From assembly GCA_023451395.1 (NCBI GenBank), contig JAEXZL010000137.1:1-18642 (forward strand): a stretch of DNA of 18,642 bases. The letters are read 5' to 3'. Every line of letters starts with the position of its first letter. Position 1 is the stretch's first letter. This DNA is from Bacillota bacterium (GTDB taxonomy: Bacteria > Bacillota > Clostridia > Clostridiales > Clostridiaceae). Below, piece after piece: positions 7,759-12,971 of the stretch. The notes under the pieces are model-generated. The model ran no database searches, was not told the DNA's origin, and worked only from the letters and a program-made list of their open reading frames with translations. Both the position numbers and the translations under genes were made by a program.

Positions 7759-9561
7759 AATCCTTTTAGATCTCCTTTTTGAACCTCCTTCAGGTTTAAA
7801 ACCAGCCTCCATAAGCTTCAGAACCTCAAGCTGTTCTTTATCTACAGTGCTTGGAGCATTTGTTAAGGGACAGGAGGCATCCTTTACCTTTGGAAAGGCT
7901 ATAACCTCTCTTAGAGAGTCTGCACCAGTCATTAGCATAACCAGTCTATCAAGACCAAAGGCAAAGCCACCATGGGGAGGAGTGCCATATTTAAAAGCCT
8001 CCACCATAAATCCAAAACGCTCCTGTATCTCCTCACTGGAAAATCCCAGTGCTTTGAACATCTTTTTCTGCAATTCAGTATCATGAATTCTTATACTGCC
8101 GCTACCAAGCTCCACTCCATTTAATACCACATCATAAGCCTGTGCTCTAACTCTGGCTGGGTCTGTAAAAAGATATTCCACATCCTCCGGATAGGGCATG
8201 GTAAATGGGTGATGTGTAGCTATATAGCGTTTTTCTTCATCAGAGTACTCAAACTCTGGAAAGTCAGTTACAAGAACAAATTTAAAGTTCTCTTTAGAAA
8301 TTAGCCCTAAGCTGTTAGCTATATCCAGCCTTAAGCCTCCAAGGGTGCGGCGAACTGTAGAAAGCTTATCTGCAGAAAAAAGAATAAAGTCACCGGGCTC
8401 AGCCTTTACCTTATCTAGAAGACTATTCATTTCCTCCTCTTTAAAATACTTTGTTAAAATAGAATAAAGAGAACCATCTTCCCTAATAGCTATCCAAGCC
8501 ATTCCTTTAGCACCATAGTGTAAGGCTTTATTTGTAAGCTCATCAATTTCACTTCTGGTAAAGGAGGCACCGCCCTTTACATTTATGGCTCTCACTACTC
8601 CACCCTCATCTACTGCCTTTCTAAAAACTCCAAAGGTGCAGCTGGAGGCTATCTCAGTTAGGTCCACTATTGGAAGATCAAAACGTAAGTCTGGCTTGTC
8701 ACTACCGTAAATATCCATGGACTCCTGCCAGGTAAGCCTTGGAAAGGGCTCCTGTATATCTATTCCTTTTGCTAATTTAAATATCCTTTTAAATAATTCC
8801 TCCAGCAGCACTAGAATATCCTCCTGATCCACAAAGGATAGCTCCATATCTACCTGGGTAAACTCAGGCTGTCTATCTGCTCTCAAATCCTCATCTCTAA
8901 AGCAGCGAGCAATTTGATAGTATTTGTCTATTCCCCCTACCATTAAAAGCTGTTTGAAGATTTGAGGGGACTGGGGAAGGGCATAAAAGCTTCCTGGGTG
9001 AACCCTGCTTGGAACTAGGTAATCTCTGGCTCCTTCAGGGGTAGACTTTGTCAGCATAGGTGTTTCTACAGATATAAAGCCTTCCTTATCAAAAAAATCC
9101 TCAATAATTTTTTGAAGCTTATGTCTATATCTTAGATTATTTAGCATACTTTCCCTTCGTAAATCAAGATACCGATATTTAAGTCTTAAATCCTCTCTTA
9201 CTAAAGTCTCATTTTCTAAAGAAAAGGGAAGGGTGGCTGCTTTAGATAAAATTTCTAATTTCTCTGCCTTTAGTTCAATGGTTCCGGTTTTTAAAAGGGG
9301 ATTGTAGGTTTCTTCATCTCTTAATCTTATTATTCCTGTTACGGTAATAACTGTTTGATTTCTAAGCCTTTCAGCCTTTTCAAAGTCCTCATTAGATAGA
9401 TTATTACCATCAAAAACCACCTGAAGTATACCTTCTCTATCCTTTAAATCAATGAAAATGACTCCGCCTAGGTCTCTTTTTGTCTGTACCCAGCCATAGG
9501 CAGTTATTTTTTTGTGCATGTCTTCCTCAGTAAATAAACCGCAATACTTACTTCTTTTCAT
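7477..9561 (-). CDS. aspS-gatC: Fused aspartyl-tRNA synthetase - GatC (Asp/Glu amidotransferase subunit C) protein
   Basis: One uninterrupted frame of 694 residues joins two proteins that are normally separate. Residues 1-583 are a complete bacterial-type AspRS: OB-fold anticodon domain (about 15-105), flipping loop QSPQIFKQLLM (about 197), motif 2 FRDEDLRADRQPEFTQ (221-236), the GAD insertion (about 290-410) and motif 3 GFAFGLDRL (532-540). A basic linker (584-601) leads to a complete 93-residue GatC (602-694) with NIAHLARLSI and the LDTEGVxPTxHVLPLxNVxRxDE-like block. AspRS charges tRNA-Asp and, if non-discriminating, tRNA-Asn; GatC holds GatA and GatB together. Fusion with GatC and co-transcription with gatAB strongly suggest a role in a transamidosome. 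The start is the ATG at 9561, 8 nt after GGAGG (9570-9574); the frame is open 31 codons further up, but that is T-box and terminator RNA. A frameshift-free join is clear at both ends. Confidence 0.93.
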   Translation of the reverse strand: MKRSKYCGLFTEEDMHKKITAYGWVQTKRDLGGVIFIDLKDREGILQVVFDGNNLSNEDFEKAERLRNQTVITVTGIIRLRDEETYNPLLKTGTIELKAEKLEILSKAATLPFSLENETLVREDLRLKYRYLDLRRESMLNNLRYRHKLQKIIEDFFDKEGFISVETPMLTKSTPEGARDYLVPSRVHPGSFYALPQSPQIFKQLLMVGGIDKYYQIARCFRDEDLRADRQPEFTQVDMELSFVDQEDILVLLEELFKRIFKLAKGIDIQEPFPRLTWQESMDIYGSDKPDLRFDLPIVDLTEIASSCTFGVFRKAVDEGGVVRAINVKGGASFTRSEIDELTNKALHYGAKGMAWIAIREDGSLYSILTKYFKEEEMNSLLDKVKAEPGDFILFSADKLSTVRRTLGGLRLDIANSLGLISKENFKFVLVTDFPEFEYSDEEKRYIATHHPFTMPYPEDVEYLFTDPARVRAQAYDVVLNGVELGSGSIRIHDTELQKKMFKALGFSSEEIQERFGFMVEAFKYGTPPHGGFAFGLDRLVMLMTGADSLREVIAFPKVKDASCPLTNAPSTVDKEQLEVLKLMEAGFKPEGGSKRRSKRIMDEINVDNIAHLARLSIRNEEKEALKKDMESIIDFARELQDIDTEDIPITAHVVPLKNVFRKDEVLPSTSRDKLLQNAPTKDEEYIYVPRVVE

Positions 9562-9587
9562 TATTATTACCTCCAATCCTTTAAAAT

Positions 9588-9630
9588 AAAAAAAGCCCTT
9601 CATCCCATATAAATATGGGACGAAAGACCT
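9588..9630 (-). terminator. T-box-controlled terminator before aspS-gatC
   Basis: A long hairpin (9630-9595 on the minus strand) with the inner perfect stem TCCCATA/TATGGGA and an outer, imperfect TTTC/GAAG-type extension is followed by seven U residues (9594-9588). The ribosome site lies 14-18 nt further downstream. Confidence 0.9.
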
Positions 9631-9900
9631 GATATCCTCCGCGGTACCACCCAAATAAGCCTAAAGGCTCACTCATTACCCGATACAAATTCTATATAAA
9701 TATATACAGAATACTATATCTGTCAGCTTTAACGCTCTGATAGCGGCCGAGTCTACTTGCCTATTAGGCTTTCGGTCGGAAACTCCGAGATGTTCTTCAA
9801 TTAAAAATCCGTACCGCTATCCCACCATCAGCGGCTCTCTGTGACTACCATTTCAATTTACTCTTCTCATCTTAGTCTTTTTGTGGCTATTATTTGAATA
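9588..9900 (-). promoter_or_regulatory. T-box riboswitch leader of the aspS-gatC/gatA/gatB operon, with overlapping Glu/Asn specifier
   Basis: On the minus strand a near-consensus T-box GGGTGGTACCGCGG (9652-9639) precedes a terminator. Stem I: base AGATG (9872-9868) pairs with CATCT (9792-9788), and AATTGAAA pairs with TTTTAATT above the specifier loop. The loop has AGTA on the 5' side and GAA-GAAC on the 3' side (GAAGAAC at 9798-9792). After the loop E GAA, the next triplet is GAA (Glu), and a one-base shift gives AAC (Asn). The same overlapping arrangement was described for the transamidation operon of Clostridium acetobutylicum as a two-codon T-box that binds both tRNA-Glu and tRNA-Asn. 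This fits the operon, which makes the amide forms of exactly these two routes. Confidence 0.93.
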
Positions 9901-9922
9901 TTTAATAAATATATTGTTATTC

Positions 9923-9951
9923 ATATTATAGGAGATTTTATTATTTGTCAA
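9923..9951 (-). promoter_or_regulatory. Promoter of the aspS-gatC/gatA/gatB operon
   Basis: A perfect TTGACA (9951-9946) lies upstream of overlapping -10 candidates: TAATAT (9928-9923) at 17 bp or a perfect TATAAT (9930-9925) at 15 bp. Either starts transcription just before T-box stem I. Confidence 0.75.
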
Positions 9952-9960
9952 TAAAAAAAT

Positions 9961-10347
9961 TTACCAACCTATTTTTCTAGAAAGGAAAAAAAATAAGGTC
10001 ATTATTAAAAACGCAATTGAACTAGACCATTCGTGATAATAAATCTTGGCTTCTCTATTAGTTATCCATTCTTCAATGCCTCTGAGGAAAAAAAGGAGAG
10101 CAGTAAAAATAGGCAAAACAAAAGGGAGAATGTTAGAGGAATCAAAGGAGTAATCCTCAAGAATAAAAACGTATAATGCCATAAAAAGAAAAAGTAATAA
10201 TTCAATATAAACAAATATTTTTTTTCGGCCCTTTGTAAATAGACCTTTTTTTGGCTTTTTAATCTTCAATCTTCTCACAATATAAAACTCTGAGTAGAGG
10301 AGATAAAGTAAAAAAATTATAGTAATTCCCAATATAGTTATTATCAA
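9961..10347 (-). CDS. Small four-segment membrane protein of unknown function
   Basis: About 128 residues with hydrophobic segments near 1-18, 44-63, 73-90 and 107-123 and a basic loop (RRLKIKKPKKGLFTKGRKK) after the first, so it is an integral membrane protein. The segment LRGIEEWITNREAKIYYHEW between the last two segments weakly recalls DUF4181-type small membrane proteins, but I cannot confirm this. The probable start is a TTG at 10347, 7 nt after GGAGGG; the frame extends five codons further to another TTG, but the ribosome site would then lie inside the gene. It ends just upstream of the aspS T-box promoter and has a good promoter of its own. Confidence 0.6.
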   Translation of the reverse strand: MIITILGITIIFLLYLLYSEFYIVRRLKIKKPKKGLFTKGRKKIFVYIELLLFLFMALYVFILEDYSFDSSNILPFVLPIFTALLFFLRGIEEWITNREAKIYYHEWSSSIAFLIMTLFFFLSRKIGW

Positions 10348-10433
10348 AGCATTTCCCTCCAAAATAGTATTTTTTAGTTTAAATAATACTTATTTTAATC
10401 AGATGTCAGCACATGAGTCTGGCTTTTAATAAT

Positions 10434-10462
10434 ATTATACCAATTATATACATAAATGTTAA
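10434..10462 (-). promoter_or_regulatory. Promoter for the small membrane protein gene
   Basis: On the minus strand TTAACA (10462-10457), a 17-bp spacer and a perfect TATAAT (10439-10434) with a TGG extension form a strong promoter, giving a leader of about 80 nt. Confidence 0.65.
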
Positions 10463-10569
10463 TATATAATATTTATGGGTTACCTCATGTATAGTTCTTA
10501 TTAATTAAAACATAAAGTAGAATTGTACGATAAATATATTAGTTATAAGCGAAATAAGGAGGCGAAATA

Positions 10570-10992
10570 ATGATTCAAGCAGTTGTACATATTGCTTTAG
10601 TAGTGAAGGATTATGATGAAGCAATAGAATTCTACACTAAGAAACTTCATTTTACATTAGTAGAAGATACATACCAGCCTGAGCAAGAAAAAAGATGGGT
10701 AGTAATATCTCCACCTGGTTCAAAGGGAACAACAATTTTACTAGCAAGGGCATCTAAGGCAGAGCAAGAGCCTTTTATAGGAAATCAAGCAGGGGGAAGA
10801 GTTTTTCTTTTTTTAGGTACAAATGATTTTTGGCGTGATTATAGTGAAATGAAGGCGATAGGAATAGAATTTCTTAGGGAACCTAAAGAGCAGGATTATG
10901 GAGTGGTTGCAGTATTCAAAGATTTATATGGTAACCTATGGGATTTAGTTGAGTTCCACGAAAATCATCCAATGTATAAAAGAGTTAAGTAA
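10570..10992 (+). CDS. VOC superfamily (glyoxalase/bleomycin-resistance/dioxygenase fold) protein
   Basis: 140 residues, the usual length for a single VOC protein made of two beta-alpha-beta-beta-beta units. The first unit begins VVHIALVVKDYDEAIEFYTKKLHF with the candidate metal ligand His7. The second ends in VAVFKDLYGNLWDLVEFH, where the Glu of LVEF is the usual last ligand and DLYGNLWDLVE is the family hallmark. Members include glyoxalases, antibiotic-binding proteins and dioxygenases; nothing here points to one substrate. The ATG follows AAGGAGG (10556-10562) by 7 nt. It stands alone between minus-strand genes. I found no convincing promoter pair. Confidence 0.87.
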   Translation: MIQAVVHIALVVKDYDEAIEFYTKKLHFTLVEDTYQPEQEKRWVVISPPGSKGTTILLARASKAEQEPFIGNQAGGRVFLFLGTNDFWRDYSEMKAIGIEFLREPKEQDYGVVAVFKDLYGNLWDLVEFHENHPMYKRVK

Positions 10993-11050
10993 ATAAAACA
11001 TTATAATTTATTTATGTAGTAGATAAATCGGATTTTGAAAGGATAGATAT

Positions 11051-11119
11051 ATGCTTGGACTAATGCCAGGTAACGAAACTTTAATGTTACTATGTACTTA
11101 TGGAGAAATTATAATTTAA
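11051..11119 (+). CDS. Possible 22-residue small ORF (doubtful)
   Basis: An ATG at 11051 follows AAAGGA with 7-nt spacing and opens a 22-codon frame (begins MLGLMPGNETLM). It overlaps the 3' end of the convergent membrane-protein gene by 11 bp. The start signal is good, but there is no recognisable similarity; it may be chance or a gene remnant. Confidence 0.15.
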   Translation: MLGLMPGNETLMLLCTYGEIII

Positions 11120-11456
11120 CACCAAAAAATTTAAGTACTAATGAATAAATATAGTAAACTATTGCCATTATGCTTGCTGAATAGAATAATGACAAATAAA
11201 AATTAACATTTTTCTTTAAAAATATAGGAAGAATGATAAAGAAAACTAGTGACGGAAGCACCATCCAAAATATAGATGTAGACAGGCTTATTATCTTAGT
11301 AGCATCTTTTGTATCTTGATAAAGCCATATCATAGCTAATATTGAGGTAATTGGCAATGATGCAAGGATTGCACCTACAAAGGTAAGCTTTTTGCTTATA
11401 ATAGAAATTGCTGCTATTAGAATAGCAGAGACAATGGTTTTAATTAAAAATTGCAT
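11109..11456 (-). CDS. DUF3147-like small membrane protein
   Basis: 115 residues with about four membrane segments. The pattern GAILASLPITSILAMIWLYQDTKDATKIISLS is, from memory, characteristic of the DUF3147 family of short bacterial membrane proteins of unknown role. The ATG follows AAGGAGG by 7 nt. A hairpin can form immediately upstream and reach into this ribosome site. The gene lies 90 bp downstream of another small membrane-protein gene in the same direction, so they may be co-transcribed. Function unknown. Confidence 0.72.
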   Translation of the reverse strand: MQFLIKTIVSAILIAAISIISKKLTFVGAILASLPITSILAMIWLYQDTKDATKIISLSTSIFWMVLPSLVFFIILPIFLKKNVNFYLSLFYSASIMAIVYYIYSLVLKFFGVKL

Positions 11457-11467
11457 CTTAATACCTC

Positions 11468-11501
11468 CTTAATATACCCCCCTATTAGAGGATATATTAA
11501 G
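11468..11501 (-). promoter_or_regulatory. Hairpin next to the ribosome site of the DUF3147-like gene
   Basis: In minus-strand RNA, CUUAAUAUA (11501-11493) pairs with UAUAUUAAG (11476-11468), and CCUC can pair with GGGG above one mismatch, leaving a short UAAUA loop. The 3' arm runs into the AAGGAGG site. It could modulate translation, or be a processing signal; there is no U-run for termination. Confidence 0.4.
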
Positions 11502-11546
11502 TATAATTCTTTAAAGGATAAATAAAAAGGGTTTAATTAATTAAAA

Positions 11547-11774
11547 TCATTTATCAGGATCATTTTTAATAATAGTAGCTATTACTTGAAATAAATTTGA
11601 CAGAATAAGGATAATAAGAGCCATTAGCTCGATAGTAAATGATGCTGAAATTATTGGATCCCAGGACAAATAAGTTCTAAAGTCTCCCAGGTTATGAGGT
11701 GATGCCATAAATCCAAGAATGTGAAGAGATAGGGTAATAACTAATAATCCAATATAAAAGTCCTTTCTTCTCAT
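11547..11774 (-). CDS. Short two-segment membrane protein, unknown function
   Basis: 75 residues: a basic MRRKDF start, a hydrophobic segment at about 7-23, a polar middle (HNLGDFRTYLSWDP) and a second hydrophobic segment at about 45-68, so probably a two-pass membrane protein. GGGAGG precedes the ATG with 7-nt spacing, which is the main support for its being real. I do not recognise the family. It lies upstream of the DUF3147-like gene on the same strand. Confidence 0.6.
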   Translation of the reverse strand: MRRKDFYIGLLVITLSLHILGFMASPHNLGDFRTYLSWDPIISASFTIELMALIILILSNLFQVIATIIKNDPDK

Positions 11775-11804
11775 ATAAATGCCTCCCTACAGATTAATAA
11801 TACT

Positions 11805-11832
11805 ATTTTAGCAATTATTAACATTAATGCAA
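11805..11832 (-). promoter_or_regulatory. Possible promoter for the small membrane protein pair
   Basis: On the minus strand TTGCAT (11832-11827) and TAAAAT (11810-11805) are 16 bp apart, with a start about 25 nt before the coding region. Acceptable but not strong. Confidence 0.4.
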
Positions 11833-11937
11833 ATTAACTACCTGAAATATGAGGGAGGCGTTTCCTTTGGATTATACTACAATTAATAAGAAACAATAAA
11901 AGAATTGGAGATTGTAGGCAAAAGATCTTTTCCTTTA

Positions 11938-11946
11938 TGCTATAAT
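11938..11946 (+). promoter_or_regulatory. Extended -10 promoter of the RpiR-type regulator
   Basis: TGCTATAAT is a perfect TATAAT with the TGn extension; no good -35 is present. Just upstream is the 12-bp palindrome AAAAGATCTTTT (11920-11931). Its position, downstream of an earlier in-frame TTG at 11905, supports the GTG at 11983 as the real start. Confidence 0.5.
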
Positions 11947-11982
11947 GATTACAGTTATAGCAGGATACAAGGAGTGGATTTT

Positions 11983-12732
11983 GTGGAAAATCTAGCTAAG
12001 AATTTGAATAAACTTACCAGCAGCGAAGAGAGAGTATTTACTTATATTTATTCCCATGAAAAAGAAGTAGCAAGAATGAAAATTAGCGATTTAGCAAAAA
12101 AGACCTTTACCTCAAAGACGGTTATAATAAATCTTTCCCATAAGCTTGGTTTTGAAGGCTTTTCGGATTTTAAGTATTATTTAAAGTCCTTATTAAATGA
12201 TGATGAAGAAACCTTTCAAGAGGATTTAGTATATCATTGCAAAGAAAATATCGACAAAACTTTAATAGTGATTAAGCCTGAAACTTATAAGGTGATAGCT
12301 CAGGAGCTTCTAAAGGCAAGCACCATATATGTATTTGCAAGGGGGACAAGCAAAGCAGCAGGCTATCATCTTAATCATTTACTTTTAACCATTGGAGTTA
12401 AGTGTATCTTCGTGAAGGATTATAATCTTTTAACCTTGGTAGCCAATACCCTTAAAGAAGATGAAGCAGTGGTGTTAATCTCACTGTCAGGACAGACGGA
12501 AAAGATAATAGAGGCTGCAAGTATTGCTAAGATTAAAGGGGTGAAAAGTGTTGCTATTACTTCCTTTGGAAGCAATGAGCTGTCTAAACTCACAGATTAT
12601 ACTCTTCACTGCGTATCTGAGGATAAGGATACAAAGCATAATGACAGCATCTCCAGAATAGGTATGTTCATTGTTATTGAAATGCTGGTTAATTCTATAA
12701 AGGAAATAAAGAAAAGAGCTTATAGCAAATAA
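11983..12732 (+). CDS. RpiR/MurR family transcriptional regulator (HTH plus SIS sugar-phosphate domain)
   Basis: About 249 residues. The N-terminal 77 residues form the RpiR winged HTH (LTSSEERVFTYIYSH...ISDLAKKTFTSKTVIINLSHKLGFEGFSDFK). Residues of about 105-240 form a SIS domain, which binds phosphosugars, with ASTIYVFARGTSKAAG and the VLISLSGQTEKIIEAA loop. I chose GTG 11983 because AAGGAG lies 8 nt before it and the only promoter-like sequence lies inside the longer frame that begins at TTG 11905. The gene precedes a PTS permease and a 6-phospho-alpha-glucosidase, so it most likely senses the phosphorylated disaccharide or a product and controls that operon, like GlvR in Bacillus. A terminator overlaps its stop codon, separating it from the PTS gene. 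Confidence 0.88.
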   Translation: MENLAKNLNKLTSSEERVFTYIYSHEKEVARMKISDLAKKTFTSKTVIINLSHKLGFEGFSDFKYYLKSLLNDDEETFQEDLVYHCKENIDKTLIVIKPETYKVIAQELLKASTIYVFARGTSKAAGYHLNHLLLTIGVKCIFVKDYNLLTLVANTLKEDEAVVLISLSGQTEKIIEAASIAKIKGVKSVAITSFGSNELSKLTDYTLHCVSEDKDTKHNDSISRIGMFIVIEMLVNSIKEIKKRAYSK

Positions 12733-12760
12733 GATCCCTATATTGGGGTCTTATTTCTTT
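12731..12760 (+). terminator. Intrinsic terminator of the RpiR gene
   Basis: AAGATCCC (12731-12738) pairs with GGGGTCTT (12745-12752) over 8 bp with one G-U pair, then ATTTCTTTT. It begins within the stop codon. Confidence 0.7.
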
Positions 12761-12819
12761 TGTAGGTGCAACACTTATTATATAGTTACTTTATTTAACT
12801 CAGCTTAAAAAGATGGTGA

Positions 12820-12844
12820 CTTAGGTCATTTTCTATGACCTGAG
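12820..12844 (+). repeat. 10-bp inverted repeat upstream of the PTS promoter
   Basis: CTTAGGTCAT and ATGACCTGAG enclose a 5-nt loop (one G-T mismatch pair). No U-run follows, so it is not a clear terminator. It may be a binding site or the backup stop of the upstream unit. Confidence 0.4.
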
Positions 12845-12878
12845 ACTTTATTAGGGAAAAGAGTATCACGGAACTATA

Positions 12879-12907
12879 TTGTATTACCACATGCAGCCAT
12901 ATAAAAT
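12879..12907 (+). promoter_or_regulatory. Promoter of the PTS EIICB / 6-phospho-alpha-glucosidase operon
   Basis: TTGTAT (12879-12884) and TAAAAT (12902-12907) are separated by 17 bp. Transcription would start near 12914, immediately before the palindrome at 12917-12930. Confidence 0.65.
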
Positions 12908-12916
12908 TAAATATGG

Positions 12917-12930
12917 AAAGAGTACTCTTT
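12917..12930. promoter_or_regulatory. Candidate RpiR-type operator (14-bp perfect palindrome)
   Basis: AAAGAGTACTCTTT is a perfect palindrome placed at about +4 to +17 of the predicted transcript, a repressor position. A copy of the half-site AAAGAGTA also occurs at 12858-12865, just upstream of the -35 box. Confidence 0.5.
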
Positions 12931-12933
12931 ATA

Positions 12934-12947
12934 AGAAAACGTATCCA
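12934..12947. promoter_or_regulatory. cre-like catabolite-control site in the PTS leader
   Basis: AGAAAACGTATCCA matches the CcpA consensus TGWAARCGNTWNCA at 12 of 14 positions and lies about 25 nt downstream of the predicted start, where CcpA would act as a roadblock. This is expected biology for a PTS sugar operon but is only a sequence match. Confidence 0.4.
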
Positions 12948-12971
12948 AAATAAATCTATGGAGGGGTTAAT

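Noticed and set aside
7628..8086. 152-codon + strand frame opposite AspRS-GatC
   Set aside because: Antisense shadow of a well-identified gene, with Ser-rich composition typical of an antisense reading; no ribosome site recognised.
9562..9654. 31-codon N-terminal extension of the AspRS-GatC frame
   Set aside because: It is translated from T-box and terminator RNA (the ATG lies within the T-box motif). A proper GGAGG and ATG follow at 9574-9559.
10403..10424. Short imperfect hairpin (ATGT/ACAT with CAG/CTG) in the leader of the small membrane protein gene
   Set aside because: The stems are only 3-4 bp with a 4-nt bulge; this is expected by chance.
11877..11909. 10-codon TTG-initiated leader peptide after GAGGGAGG upstream of the RpiR gene
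   Set aside because: The start spacing is acceptable, but the peptide has no attenuator structure around it and lies upstream of the predicted promoter.
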